Notes: generated from the letters alone by a model not told the origin. A stretch of DNA of 64,000 bases from a bacterium (GCA_030431975.1 JAUIHP010000001.1:124001-188000); one strand, 5' to 3'. Shown: positions 25,636 through 34,808, counted from the stretch's first letter. Made by a program: numbers and translations.

Positions 25636-26274
25636 ATGTTTGCGAAGGAGCATTTGAGTGCGGCCCGTCGCCGACTCGTCTCGGTGATTGCACTCGTTGG
25701 GGTCGTGGCCACGACCTTTGCAGGTATCCCGAACGCAGCTGCTGCTGCCGAAGACGGTGGTGTGCGAAGCCTGCTCTATGCTCGCCCCTTTACCCTCGAA
25801 GAGCCCTACACCTACGTCTACACAAAGGAACAGCCGGAGATCAGCCGCGGATACATTCTCGTTCTCGAAGTCGACCCGCAGCGGGCTCAGCCGCGCCAAA
25901 CCGACATGCCGGTTCTCTTCGTCGGATCGCGTCCTGCGGAACTCACGAACCGGGGGGACAAGTCAGGAAGAATCATCGTGCTCGTTCCAGGAGACACAGT
26001 CCTAAGCGAGTCTCCGCTCTTCTATGGGACGACGGAGCTGCCCGAACGGATTGATCAAGCGCAGGCCGTCCAACAACGTGATCTGGCTCTGGAAATCGGA
26101 GTCCAGCCGCGCCCGGCTACGGAGATCGAGTCTGCGTTCGACAAGGGTGGAGACACACTTGCTGTGCGACAGATCGACGATGTCTACCGGGAACTCGCCG
26201 ATCTCATCGAGGAATACTCTCCGGAGGAATCCGACCTGATCGAGGCCTACCGAATGATTCCTTCCCGTCCGTAG
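25636..26274 (+). CDS. Secreted protein of unknown function, last gene of the C25-like operon
   Basis: A 212-residue product with a long signal peptide (RRRLVSVIALVGVVATTFAGIPNAAAA-AEDGG). The mature part has a beta-rich N-terminal half (RPFTLEEPYTYVYTKEQPEISRGYILVLEVDP) and a helical, acidic C-terminal third (DDVYRELADLIEEYSPEESDLIEAY). I recognise no family. ATG 25636 follows the upstream TAG by 2 nt with GGAG just before it, so it is the fourth gene of the operon. The last 71 nt overlap the 3' end of the convergent glycosyltransferase gene. Confidence 0.75.
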   Translation: MFAKEHLSAARRRLVSVIALVGVVATTFAGIPNAAAAAEDGGVRSLLYARPFTLEEPYTYVYTKEQPEISRGYILVLEVDPQRAQPRQTDMPVLFVGSRPAELTNRGDKSGRIIVLVPGDTVLSESPLFYGTTELPERIDQAQAVQQRDLALEIGVQPRPATEIESAFDKGGDTLAVRQIDDVYRELADLIEEYSPEESDLIEAYRMIPSRP

Positions 26275-27586
26275 CCGAGACCCCGACGATCCCGACGCCG
26301 GCAAAGAACGCAAACAAAGGGATCACGGGAGTGCGGAACCTCGGCTCGGCTTCCGGTCCCGCGGACAACACCGAGAAGTAGAGGATGAGGATCACGAAGA
26401 GCCCGTGAACCGGTTTCCACCGCCCAGCCCGCCACAGCCGCCACATCCCGACGACTCCTCCCAGGAGAACGCCGACGTTTACGACCTGCGCCAGTAGGAA
26501 CACGAAAAAAGCACCCGGATGCTTTCCCAACCATTTGTCTCTGTACTCCTGAAGTGACAACCGACCCAGGTCCCCCAAAGCACCACTACCATCGGCCGGG
26601 CCGACACCAAACATCTGGAGGAGGACGGCGTCACCCGCGACCAGATACATGCGTCCGACACCCTCGACCATGGTTCTCAAAGTGAGCGCAGGATTCTGTT
26701 TGAGGATCGGTACTGCAACTTGCTCCGCCGCCTCGCTCCACTCCGCGAAGCTCATGGAATCGGCGCCGGCGATCTGGGCGCGTAGCTGCTCTCGAGCCTG
26801 CTCCTTTCCGATACCGTCGCGGAGAGAGACGACTCTGGCGGCCCGATAGTCGAGTAGGTTGAAGCCCGTCACGCTCGTGAAGTCGAACGTATCCGCGACG
26901 ATAAGGTTCCGCGTCTGCCATCCGAGACAGACCACGGCCCAGGTTGTGCAGAGCATCACCATCGGGACAAGGGCGGACCTCAAGGCCGCCCGGTTTCGCC
27001 ACAAGATCCAGAGCAAGGCTGCGAGCGGAAGAAAGTATGCGATCGGGCGAATCCATGCGAGGAGCCCAAGCATCGCTCCCGCGACGGCGTGAGCCCAGAG
27101 CGAGCCCTGCCGGACGGTGACGAACCAGGCGCTGAATGCGAGGAGCGCGACCCCGAAGACGACATCGCTGAGAATCATGTTCGAGTAGGCCGTCGTCACC
27201 GGATCGAGCGCGACCAAGGCCGATGTCACGGCGAGCGCACGCGAGGAGTGGCCCGAGGTTCGACCGAGTCGAAACAAAACGGCGATCACCGCGGTGGACA
27301 GCAGACACTGAGCGACCAGAGGCGGAAGTCGGTTTGAGCCCGCAAAGGGCCGAAACACTGCGAGAAAGGCCGGGTAGCCGGGAGTTCGAATCGTCTCGGG
27401 CGGAGCGGTCTCCTCCGGCCGTTCGGAAAAGCGACCGAGCTCGACCAGGGCCGCTGCCGATTGCTCGTAGCGAACGGTGTCGTTTTGGACAAGGCGCTCT
27501 GGACAGCACGAGGACGCCACCGCCAACGTACCGAGTCGAAGAGCCAGAGCGACTCCCATCCAGACAAGCAGCTTGGTCCAGGACAT
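26204..27586 (-). CDS. Multi-spanning membrane glycosyltransferase (GT39/ArnT-like)
   Basis: A 460-residue integral membrane protein with ~10-11 hydrophobic segments. The N-terminal pattern fits the ArnT/PMT family of polyprenyl-phosphate-sugar-dependent glycosyltransferases. The first loop carries an acidic residue after TM1 (VQNDTVRYEQSA) and the family-like T-P-G-Y-P-A-F-L (RTPGYPAFLAVF). Cytoplasmic-membrane location with an extracytoplasmic active site is expected. Donor and acceptor are unknown. ATG 27586 is preceded by AGGA 8 nt upstream. Its 3' end overlaps the convergent secreted-protein gene by 71 nt. Confidence 0.8.
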   Translation of the reverse strand: MSWTKLLVWMGVALALRLGTLAVASSCCPERLVQNDTVRYEQSAAALVELGRFSERPEETAPPETIRTPGYPAFLAVFRPFAGSNRLPPLVAQCLLSTAVIAVLFRLGRTSGHSSRALAVTSALVALDPVTTAYSNMILSDVVFGVALLAFSAWFVTVRQGSLWAHAVAGAMLGLLAWIRPIAYFLPLAALLWILWRNRAALRSALVPMVMLCTTWAVVCLGWQTRNLIVADTFDFTSVTGFNLLDYRAARVVSLRDGIGKEQAREQLRAQIAGADSMSFAEWSEAAEQVAVPILKQNPALTLRTMVEGVGRMYLVAGDAVLLQMFGVGPADGSGALGDLGRLSLQEYRDKWLGKHPGAFFVFLLAQVVNVGVLLGGVVGMWRLWRAGRWKPVHGLFVILILYFSVLSAGPEAEPRFRTPVIPLFAFFAGVGIVGVSATDGKESFGRPRSGRIPPESIPR

Positions 27587-27667
27587 GGGTGGAATCCTGA
27601 GGGAAGGTCGGGGGCGAGGAAAGGCGGGAGTTGTGTGCCTCGGGAGGCCGAAAGACGAATCGGCGGA

Positions 27668-29236
27668 CTACCCGTCCGCAGATCCCAGAGGCCGCTCCGC
27701 CACAAAGTCGAACAACGTCAGCTGCCGAATCCGGTAAAAGGCAATCCAGAACGAACGGAGAGTCTGAATGTACCGAGTCGTCGCGCTGTCCTTCTCCCGT
27801 TGAGCGTCGAACAGCTCGTTGATTCCGATCTTTCCGATCAGGTAGCGGTTGCGAGCCACATCGAACCTGCGCTCAGCGACCGTGTCGGCCTTGGCCGCGG
27901 TACGCAACTGCCGCGTCAGGAGATCGAACTGGGTCGCCTCGAAGTAGACTTCCTGATCGAGCTCACGTCGGAGCTTGTCGTTCTCGATCCGGACCCTGCG
28001 AGCCCCGGCCCGCGCACCCTCGACCGCGGCTTTGTTGCGGCCCCAACCGAGGAGCGGAACCTGGAAGCCGATGTCGAAACCCTGCGATTCGAGCGGGTCC
28101 CGATAGGCGTCCTCGAACGTCGGCGCGGACTGGTTCAGACCGTAGCTGGCAGTAATGTCGGCGGTCAGGCCGTGGGTCGTGCGCGCCCTTGCAATGCTCT
28201 CCTCGGCCTGAAGATCCTCGAGCTCCATCGCCATGAAGTCCGGTCGATGTTGACGTGCGAGTTCCACCGCGCGGGTTGGATCGATCTCGACCTCCGGATT
28301 GCGGAGAGGAGGGGCGATCTCGAGTGGTTCGTTGTACGGGAGTCCGAGTTCGATCTTGAGATCGCGCAGCGCCCGTTCGTACTCGATCTCGAGATCGGCC
28401 AGTTCCGTTTGGGCATTGATAAAAGCAAGTTCACTCTGCAATAGATCGTTCTCGGCAATCTTCCCGATCTCATACCGGCCCTGTGACAGAGTGAAGATCG
28501 TGTCGTTGACCGCAGCGTTGGCTGCGGCGTTATCGAGTTCGACCTGAGCGACATAGAGCCGGAAGAATCGGTCGGCGATGTCCGCTGCGGCTCCCTCGAT
28601 CTCCGCAAGACGTGCGCTGCGGGCCAGCTCGAATCGGAGCGGCTCCGTCTTCCGGTCCCACCCGAGAGAGTTGAAGCCGAAGACGGGTTGGTCCAGCCGC
28701 ACCCGGAGCGCCGAGGCCTGCCAGTCCGTGTAGTCGAAGTCCCCGAAGTCTTCCGTTCGGCTGAGGTTGGACGTCAGAGAGAGCCGCCCGCCGGTCATCG
28801 GGAGTTCCTGGTCGAGCGAGAGTCCCAAGGAAGAGAGGATTCGGTTCTGTTCCACGGAACGCACGGAGCCGTCGTCCTGTGTGACGCGATCAATGGAACG
28901 TTGGAGTCCGGGAAGCGTTCCCCGCAGGGTCAGGATCGGACGAAGGGAGGCGCGATGAGAGTGATAGCTCCAGCTGGACTCAGCGAATCTGAGGTCGGCG
29001 ACCTGAGCGGCGGGGCTGCTGCGCACGGCTCTTTCGACACAGTCTTCCAAGGTCAGGGGTGCCGCAGTTGATTGCCGCATTCCGCAGACGGACAGGACGG
29101 CGACGGCTCCCACCACACTGAGAACGCCGGACGGCATCCGTCTCTTCGGCCGAGACTGTTTCACTTCGCTTTCGTGTTCCTTCGGCCGGAACAGATTCAC
29201 TTCGACTCCGAGGTTCTTCGGCCGAGACTGTTTCAC
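27668..29236 (-). CDS. TolC-family outer-membrane efflux protein
   Basis: About 520 residues. After the signal-like segment (GVLSVVGAVAVLSVCGMRQSTA) the protein shows the two tandem OEP repeats with long coiled helices: APLTLEDCVERAVRSSPA, ELAFINAQTELADLEIEYERALRDLKIELGLP and VGTNELFDAQRE-like IGINELFDAQREKDSATTRYIQTLRSFWIAFYRI. It would form the outer-membrane channel of the adjacent MacA/MacB-type exporter, transcribed in the same direction. The frame can start at GTG 29236 (GGGAGG 4 nt upstream), giving a basic N-terminal extension made of three 12-residue repeats ([VK]KQSRPK...). The alternative start is ATG 29137, directly before the signal peptide, which would leave the repeats untranslated. 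Confidence 0.88.
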   Translation of the reverse strand: MKQSRPKNLGVEVNLFRPKEHESEVKQSRPKRRMPSGVLSVVGAVAVLSVCGMRQSTAAPLTLEDCVERAVRSSPAAQVADLRFAESSWSYHSHRASLRPILTLRGTLPGLQRSIDRVTQDDGSVRSVEQNRILSSLGLSLDQELPMTGGRLSLTSNLSRTEDFGDFDYTDWQASALRVRLDQPVFGFNSLGWDRKTEPLRFELARSARLAEIEGAAADIADRFFRLYVAQVELDNAAANAAVNDTIFTLSQGRYEIGKIAENDLLQSELAFINAQTELADLEIEYERALRDLKIELGLPYNEPLEIAPPLRNPEVEIDPTRAVELARQHRPDFMAMELEDLQAEESIARARTTHGLTADITASYGLNQSAPTFEDAYRDPLESQGFDIGFQVPLLGWGRNKAAVEGARAGARRVRIENDKLRRELDQEVYFEATQFDLLTRQLRTAAKADTVAERRFDVARNRYLIGKIGINELFDAQREKDSATTRYIQTLRSFWIAFYRIRQLTLFDFVAERPLGSADG

Positions 29237-29251
29237 GTCACCTCCCTGTTC
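29144..29251. repeat. Three-copy 36-bp tandem repeat at the 5' end of the TolC gene
   Basis: Units begin at 29144, 29180 and 29216 with the shared core CTTCGGCCGAGACTGTTTCA (middle copy CTTCGGCCGGAACAGATTCA). The period is a multiple of three and reads in frame as 12-residue repeats in the TolC N-terminal extension. There are no spacers, so it is not a CRISPR array. Confidence 0.85.
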
Positions 29252-29298
29252 CCGCCGCATCTCGTCCTCACTCTGCCTTGACGTAGCTACCCTGCTCT

Positions 29299-30639
29299 TT
29301 ATTCATGACGAAGTGCTTCCACCGGATCCATCCCGGCCGCCCTCTGCGCCGGGATCAGCCCGAAGATGAGTCCGACCCCGACGGAAACGAGAAAGGCAAG
29401 CAGGACAGAAGGAGTGGTCACAATGGTATTGATTCCGGTGCTGGTTTCGATCCCCAGACTGAGGAGCACTCCGAGCAGCACACCCAGCACTCCGCCGCTG
29501 AAACTGATTGCTACGGCCTCGACGAGAAACTGGAGCGTCACGTCCCGCCGAGTGGCGCCGATGGATCGGCGAATCCCGATCTCGCGAATGCGCTCGAGCA
29601 CAGACGCGAGCATGATGTTCATGATGCCGATTCCACCGACGATGAGCGAAATCGAGGCAATGGCGGCGAGGACGACATTGAAGATCGTCTGCGTGCGCCG
29701 TTCCTGGGCCAGGAGCACCTCGGGAATGATGACTTCGTAGTCGACCACCCCGTGATGACGCCTTTCCAGCATCCGGCTGACGACGTCCGCGACGGGTTGA
29801 ACGAGTCCGGAGTGCTCGACGCGAACCGTGAGTCGATCGATCTGGTGGTAGTTGTCGCTACTCTGCCCGCCGGAAGCGCCTCGACGGTTGGCACGTTCCG
29901 CATCGCGAATGTCCTGCTCCGTCAGTTGGGCGCGATTCGAGAATCGAAGCAGCTGCGTACTGATGGGCGTATAGACGTCCAGGTTGTAGTTGCGGATGCC
30001 GAGGTGCTCGAGGCTGGCGTCGCTCAGGTCACGCTGCTCGAGGACTCCCACCACCGTGAGCCACAGACTCCCGCACTTGATTCGCCTGCCCAGCGGCGGT
30101 TCCCCGGCAAAGAAACGGGTCTTGATCGCATGACCGATGACACAAACAGGAATGGCCTCGTCGAGGTGGGCGTCGGTGAAGAACGTTCCTTCACTAAGCG
30201 TGAACTGACCGGTCTCGAAATAGGACTTGTCGACGCCCACGAGCTTGATACTCCGGCGACGCCCGGCCCGGATGGCCATGGTTTCAGACTCGACCTCCGG
30301 GCTCACCGATTCCACACCGGGAACAAGTTCCACGATGCTCTGCGCATCGGCAATCGTCAATCCGGGAGAAAAGGGCCGAGCCTCACCCTCGTCGCCTTCC
30401 TCCTCCGCGGAGACCTCCCCTTCTTCCTGCTCGACCACAGGCTTGATGATGACGTTGTTGGTGCCGAGGAGCTTCATCTGCTCGAGGATTTCCTGTTCGG
30501 CGCCGCGGCCGATGGAGAGCATCGAGATTACGGAGGCGACACCGAAGATGATGCCCAGCGAAGTAAGAATCGCGCGCACCTTGTTGTGCGAGATGGATTC
30601 GAAGGCAAGTCGAAAGTTGTAGGTAAGCTTTCTGAGCAT
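29299..30639 (-). CDS. MacB-like ABC transporter permease (FtsX fold)
   Basis: A 446-residue MacB permease without fused ATPase. It has the N-terminal NFRLAFESISHNKVRAILTSLGIIFGVASVI segment containing TM1 and a periplasmic core of ~230 residues (LGTNNVIIKPV ... AQERRTQTIFNVVLAAI). Three C-terminal membrane helices include the conserved GIGIMNIMLASVLERIREIGIRRSIGATRRD and end PVEALRHE. It contains an unusual acidic insertion, EQEEGEVSAEEEGDEGEA, around residues 68-86, where canonical MacB is shorter. It is encoded between TolC and the HlyD adaptor on the same strand; the matching ATPase gene is divergent at 32256. The complex would export peptides, lipoproteins, antibiotics or siderophores. 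Confidence 0.92.
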   Translation of the reverse strand: MLRKLTYNFRLAFESISHNKVRAILTSLGIIFGVASVISMLSIGRGAEQEILEQMKLLGTNNVIIKPVVEQEEGEVSAEEEGDEGEARPFSPGLTIADAQSIVELVPGVESVSPEVESETMAIRAGRRRSIKLVGVDKSYFETGQFTLSEGTFFTDAHLDEAIPVCVIGHAIKTRFFAGEPPLGRRIKCGSLWLTVVGVLEQRDLSDASLEHLGIRNYNLDVYTPISTQLLRFSNRAQLTEQDIRDAERANRRGASGGQSSDNYHQIDRLTVRVEHSGLVQPVADVVSRMLERRHHGVVDYEVIIPEVLLAQERRTQTIFNVVLAAIASISLIVGGIGIMNIMLASVLERIREIGIRRSIGATRRDVTLQFLVEAVAISFSGGVLGVLLGVLLSLGIETSTGINTIVTTPSVLLAFLVSVGVGLIFGLIPAQRAAGMDPVEALRHE

Positions 30640-30664
30640 GGAATGGCCGGGGATCCGAGCCGGC

Positions 30665-31975
30665 TCAGGAAGTGGAGCCCGGCGCGGACGGCTCCGTGGA
30701 CGTGGTCTCGTTCTGCTTGGGTTTGCCGGCGTCGGCCTGAGGTAGACGCTCGATCTCAGCGTCGAGGGCGCCGTCCGGAGTCGAGAGGAAGATCTCGTGG
30801 TCCGTGGTCAGCCCGGCATCGACCACGACCTGATTGTCGTTCATCAACCCCAACTTCACTTCCCGCTTCACCGTGCGGCCACCTTCGCGAACATAGACGA
30901 AGCGAATCAAGTCCTCGGCATGAACGGTTTCCAAGGGTATGAAGAGCGCGTTCTCGATCTCCGCCGTGGTGATGACGTTGCTCGTCGTCATGGCAGGACG
31001 CAGGGTGGAGTCGGATTCCGCGAGGACGATCTTGACTTCGAACACCTTGGCATCAGAGTTCGGGCGCTGCTCCCCAATGTTCGCGATCTCGGTGACCTCG
31101 CCATGCAGTTGTTTCTCCGGATCGGCGTCGAGACCGATCTCGACCCGTTGCCCGACCCTGACCTTCTGGATGTCGACCTCGTTCACGTAGGTCCGCGACT
31201 CCATGACGGAGAGGTCCGGCAGCGTCGCCACAACGGGATCCCATGCGCTGACCTTTCCGCCCGCAGTCAGTTTCTGGCCGCCCCAGTCCCTCTTGTAGAT
31301 GACCATCCCGTTTTCCGGAGCATTGATGGTGAAGCCTTCGGAGAGGGTGACCAGTTCTTCGCGGCCGCGTTGCTCCTTCGTGAGTTCGGCCTCGACCTCT
31401 TGCATCTTGGCGATGGCCTGCTCGACCTGGGTGTTGTAGTTGACGAGGGAACGGTCGTAGGCGCGTTGCGCTTTCTCGTAGTCGATCTCGGCGCTACGGC
31501 GGACTGATGGAGGCTCGTAAATCGACTCATCCTTACGAAGCTTGGCCTCCTCCATCGAGTATCGGAGGTTGATCCGTTCCTCCCGGGCCTTGCTCAAAGT
31601 CAGGGACGTGTCGAGCCGGGTCTGCGTGAAGAGAGATCGGGCCTTCTGAAGCTCGACGTCCGCATCCTTGATCTTGCTGTTGAGGTCGGATCGGTCGAGT
31701 TCGGCCACAAAATCACCCTTCTCGACCACCGTTCCCTCAGCCACAAGCTCGAGGAGCGACATCTCATAGATCCGGGCCTTGCGGGCGTTGCTCGGCCCGT
31801 AGATCTTGACCGAACTCTTGGCCTGGAGCTCCCCGGTCGTGGTGACCGTCGCGACGAAGGGACCGGTTTCCGGGCGGACCATCAGGTCATAGGACTCCGC
31901 CGCGTCCCGCTTCGTGAAGGCGAAGGCAAGGACGGCGACCAGGCCGACCAGGATCAGTATGCCGCGTTTCTTCAT
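30665..31975 (-). CDS. MacA/HlyD-family periplasmic adaptor protein
   Basis: A 436-residue adaptor starting [20 protein letters not shown] (N-terminal anchor or signal). The order is a lipoyl/barrel-sandwich half ([16 protein letters not shown]), a long coiled-coil hairpin (~100-230, [16 protein letters not shown] ... [17 protein letters not shown]), a second lipoyl half ([19 protein letters not shown]) and beta-barrel and membrane-proximal domains ([21 protein letters not shown] ... VYVREGG). It links MacB-type permease to TolC. ATG 31975 has GGAGG 4 nt upstream; the longer frame to 32059 would add a proline-rich tail without signal character. It is first in the operon adaptor - permease - TolC and divergent from the ATPase gene. 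Confidence 0.92.
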   Translation of the reverse strand: MKKRGILILVGLVAVLAFAFTKRDAAESYDLMVRPETGPFVATVTTTGELQAKSSVKIYGPSNARKARIYEMSLLELVAEGTVVEKGDFVAELDRSDLNSKIKDADVELQKARSLFTQTRLDTSLTLSKAREERINLRYSMEEAKLRKDESIYEPPSVRRSAEIDYEKAQRAYDRSLVNYNTQVEQAIAKMQEVEAELTKEQRGREELVTLSEGFTINAPENGMVIYKRDWGGQKLTAGGKVSAWDPVVATLPDLSVMESRTYVNEVDIQKVRVGQRVEIGLDADPEKQLHGEVTEIANIGEQRPNSDAKVFEVKIVLAESDSTLRPAMTTSNVITTAEIENALFIPLETVHAEDLIRFVYVREGGRTVKREVKLGLMNDNQVVVDAGLTTDHEIFLSTPDGALDAEIERLPQADAGKPKQNETTSTEPSAPGSTS

Positions 31976-32108
31976 CTTCCCTCCGGGGAGTGCCGGGCTC
32001 GCAGGTGGCAGGGCGCCCTTTGTGTCCACAACCAACGGGCGACGAGGTTCCAAAGTCACTCAATCGAGAGCAGAATACCACGGTGCATTGGCCCCCGACC
32101 GAATGTGC

Positions 32109-32114
32109 TACGCT
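32109..32114 (+). promoter_or_regulatory. Candidate extended -10 of the ABC ATPase gene
   Basis: TG-C-TACGCT at 32106-32114 is an extended -10 sequence. No good -35 is present, as is usual for extended -10 promoters. A start near 32121 would give a ~135-nt leader that includes the 18-bp repeat array. Confidence 0.3.
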
Positions 32115-32152
32115 CTTTTACAACTGGGGGCGATCGTAGATCGTGAATCTGG

Positions 32153-32241
32153 ATCTCAGGATCTGAGTGATTCTCAGAATCCGAGTGGTTCTCAGGATCT
32201 GAGTGGTTCTCAGGTCCGAGTGGATCTCAGAATCCGAGAAG
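32153..32241. repeat. Five-copy 18-bp tandem repeat with internal dyad (TTCTCAGGATCTGAGTGG)
   Basis: Units start at 32153, 32171, 32189, 32207 (17 nt) and 32224. Each contains an inverted repeat of the form CTCAG-nnn-CTGAG or CTCAG-nnn-CCGAG. The array lies in the divergent MacA/ATPase intergenic region and ends 14 nt before the ATPase ATG, overlapping its ribosome-binding region. Confidence 0.85.
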
Positions 32242-32255
32242 AAGAAGGGACTTCG

Positions 32256-33020
32256 ATGACGACCGACCCCGCGTCCACCCGCCCCCCAACGTCCAGTGCC
32301 ACGGCGACTGAACCGCCGCCTCGTGGCCCTCAGTCCGATGACGTGATCTTCTCTCTCGACAACGTGACCAAGACCTACATCGTTGGGACCGAGAAGGTTC
32401 ACGCTCTCCGTGGAGTCTCGCTCCAGATTCGGCGCAACGAGTACGTAGCCATCATGGGTCCGTCCGGCTCCGGCAAGTCCACGCTGATGAACGTCATCGG
32501 CTGTCTCGACGTCCCGACTTCGGGCACCTACGCCCTCGACGGTGAGTTGGTTGCGGAAATGACGGACGACCAGCTCGCCAACATCCGCAATCGGAAGATC
32601 GGGTTCATCTTTCAGACCTTCAATCTCATTCCGCGGACGAACGTGCTTCGCAACGTGGAGCTGCCACTCATCTATGGGGACGTCCCCCCCGCCGATTGTC
32701 GAAAGATGGTGGATCGAGCCATCGAAGCGGTCGGTTTGACCGACCGGGTCGCGCACAAGCCGAGCGAACTTTCGGGAGGACAGCGTCAGCGCGTCGCCAT
32801 CGCCAGGGCTCTGGTCTTCAACCCCGCAATCATTCTCGCCGACGAACCGACCGGAAACCTCGACAGCAAGACCGGTGACGAAATCATGGGCGTCTTCGAC
32901 GAGTTGCACCGGGCCGGGCAGACGATCATCTTGGTGACTCACGAGGATGACATTGCGCAGCGGGCGCACCGGACCGTGCGGCTTCGGGACGGCGAGATCG
33001 AGAGCGACGTCAGGCGATAG
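32256..33020 (+). CDS. MacB-type ABC transporter ATP-binding protein
   Basis: A 254-residue ATPase of the LolD/MacB type. Walker A is GPSGSGKST, the Q-loop is [11 protein letters not shown], the ABC signature is [15 protein letters not shown], Walker B is [12 protein letters not shown] and the H-loop is [11 protein letters not shown] ~30-residue Thr/Pro-rich N-terminal tail precedes the nucleotide-binding domain. It pairs with the divergently encoded permease (29299-30639), adaptor and TolC. ATG 32256 is preceded by AAGGGA 5 nt upstream, immediately after the 18-bp repeats. Confidence 0.93.
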   Translation: MTTDPASTRPPTSSATATEPPPRGPQSDDVIFSLDNVTKTYIVGTEKVHALRGVSLQIRRNEYVAIMGPSGSGKSTLMNVIGCLDVPTSGTYALDGELVAEMTDDQLANIRNRKIGFIFQTFNLIPRTNVLRNVELPLIYGDVPPADCRKMVDRAIEAVGLTDRVAHKPSELSGGQRQRVAIARALVFNPAIILADEPTGNLDSKTGDEIMGVFDELHRAGQTIILVTHEDDIAQRAHRTVRLRDGEIESDVRR

Positions 33021-33035
33021 AGACCCGACCGGTCT
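33019..33035. terminator. Short hairpin after the ABC ATPase gene
   Basis: GAGACC and GGTCTC form a 6-bp stem with a 5-nt loop overlapping the ATPase stop codon. It is weak and has no T-tract; position between convergent genes is the main support. Confidence 0.3.
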
Positions 33036-33144
33036 CCAGGCTCGCTACACACACCCTCCACTCCCGCGTTCGTGTCTTACGCGACCACCGACGGAGGTCG
33101 GGGTGCCCCCGCGGTCGACACCCCAATCACCGTAGAAAGAACCG

Positions 33145-34701
33145 CTACCGTTGAACGACAACGGGAGTCGTGGCCACGACAACGTTCGCGTCCATCAACA
33201 TTGCGTAGTAGACGCCTTGCGGCATCAAGCGGCCTTCGAGCGTCCGCAGGTCCCACTCCAATCGAGCATCAGCGGAGGGCGTGCCCCACGTCTTCGAACT
33301 GACGCGACGACCGTCGGCTGCGAAGACTTCAAGCCTCAGGTCATTCGAAACTTCAGCTGGATTCTCCAGAACGACCTCAAAGCGAACATAGTTCGTTGCG
33401 GGATTGGGAAAGGCCTGCATGCGGACACTGGATGAACGAGGATCGGGAACGTTGGTGGCCTCGTTGAACCACTCTCCCCAGAACAGCAGCTGCTCCACCG
33501 ATCCCGTGTCGTGGTGGCCGAGAACTCCCCACTGTCCGCCTTTGGACTCGTCAGATACCACCTGGACCGGATAGAGATGTCCGGCCGTAAAGCCTGGCCC
33601 GGTTGGTTTCGTACTCCAAGACTCCAAGGGATCGATCCCATCCGGTTCGGCAAGGAACACGTCACCGACGGTGTCGCTTCCGGCGACCCGATACCCCAGA
33701 CTGCCATAGGACAAACTTCCGTAGGACAGGGGTAGCGTGACCGACTCGGATTCCCAGGCCGTTCCCGCGTTCAGTGAAGTGTGGACTCTGATCTCACCGG
33801 AGTTGACATCGTTGTAGGCCGCGAGGAACTCTCCCTGTCCGGGGCGGTGGACGACTGATGGAAAACGACTGACAACGTCCGACTCCGCCTCGATGTTTCC
33901 AGCGAAGGCCCAGTCTTCGATCGAGGCGCCTCGATTGCCGGCAACGTAGGCACGTGTGTGCCCAGACGCACTGAAGACCAAGGCAATCGTGTCATCGGCT
34001 CCAGCCGCGCAGGCGACCTGCATTCCGTAGAAGGCACCGCCTGTCAGTTGAATCCGGTCGTCCCAGGTCTCCCCCTGATCGGTCGAACGAACGAAGTTGG
34101 GCACGTCCCAGAACTTCACGTCTTCGGCATAGCTCAGGTAGACACTGTAGTCGGCTCGAAGGTCTGCGTCGGAAGTGACGTGAGGACTGCGCGGAGGGTA
34201 GAAAGGTCGCCAATCAACATATTCCGTGAACCATGAAGTGCTCAGAAGGTCGAGAGGGAGGGACTCGAGGTAAACTGCACCTGACTCACTGAGCTGTTGC
34301 CGCATCTCATAGGCAAGAAAGACTCGATCGACGTCTCCCTCCGCAATATGAATCGAAGGATTCACGAACTCGTTTCCGTCCGCGGCGGCGAACTCACCAC
34401 GATCGGACCAGGTCAAACCACCGTCGATCGATCGACGGACTTTGACGATCTGTCCGAGTGGCCCGTCGATCTCCACCGCAACGTAGATCCACCCATCGCT
34501 GGAAATGTCCATCGAGTAGGCGCCGATTTCATCGCCGCTACCCGTCACCTCGATCGCAGGCGCGGGATCCAACGCGAGCGCGGGCTGGGGGGGCTGAAAC
34601 ATCAACGCAGCCGACAGGATGACAAGGACAACTGTCTTCGGCGCGCCTACGGATAGAAGGTCGAGGGGGCGGATTGCGGAAAGGGCATTGTCCTGGTACA
34701 T
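33145..34701 (-). CDS. Secreted BNR/sialidase-like propeller protein with C-terminal sorting module
   Basis: A 518-residue protein. The signal peptide (TVVLVILSAALMFQPPQPALA) is followed by a six-bladed BNR-type propeller with Asp-box-like motifs (RRSIDGGLTWSDRG, RSTDQGETWDDR, HTSLNAGTAWESE). Catalytic sialidase residues (Arg triad, Tyr/Glu pair) cannot be assigned with confidence, so enzymatic activity is not claimed. The last ~85 residues resemble the FlgD-like module (AFPNPATNYVRFEVVL, LEVFAADGRRV, LEWDLRTLEGRLMPQGVYYA, ending PVVVQR). ATG 34701 has AGGAG 6 nt upstream. It lies downstream of the AraC gene on the same strand. Confidence 0.82.
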   Translation of the reverse strand: MYQDNALSAIRPLDLLSVGAPKTVVLVILSAALMFQPPQPALALDPAPAIEVTGSGDEIGAYSMDISSDGWIYVAVEIDGPLGQIVKVRRSIDGGLTWSDRGEFAAADGNEFVNPSIHIAEGDVDRVFLAYEMRQQLSESGAVYLESLPLDLLSTSWFTEYVDWRPFYPPRSPHVTSDADLRADYSVYLSYAEDVKFWDVPNFVRSTDQGETWDDRIQLTGGAFYGMQVACAAGADDTIALVFSASGHTRAYVAGNRGASIEDWAFAGNIEAESDVVSRFPSVVHRPGQGEFLAAYNDVNSGEIRVHTSLNAGTAWESESVTLPLSYGSLSYGSLGYRVAGSDTVGDVFLAEPDGIDPLESWSTKPTGPGFTAGHLYPVQVVSDESKGGQWGVLGHHDTGSVEQLLFWGEWFNEATNVPDPRSSSVRMQAFPNPATNYVRFEVVLENPAEVSNDLRLEVFAADGRRVSSKTWGTPSADARLEWDLRTLEGRLMPQGVYYAMLMDANVVVATTPVVVQR

Positions 34702-34808
34702 GGGAATCTCCTGAAGTGTTTCGCATCTTCCTGGAGAGGGGGACTTCAAGAGTACCGCAATCGCCGACGGAGTCGCAACAAGCCTCAGTCCCAACCGCCG
34801 CGACGGTG

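Noticed and set aside
29144-29251. CRISPR-like repeat array
   Set aside because: The 36-bp units are directly contiguous without unique spacers and no cas genes are present.
29305-30942. Plus-strand open frame of 545 codons opposite the MacB permease
   Set aside because: His/Asp/Arg-rich composition typical of an antisense shadow; the permease frame has all family motifs.
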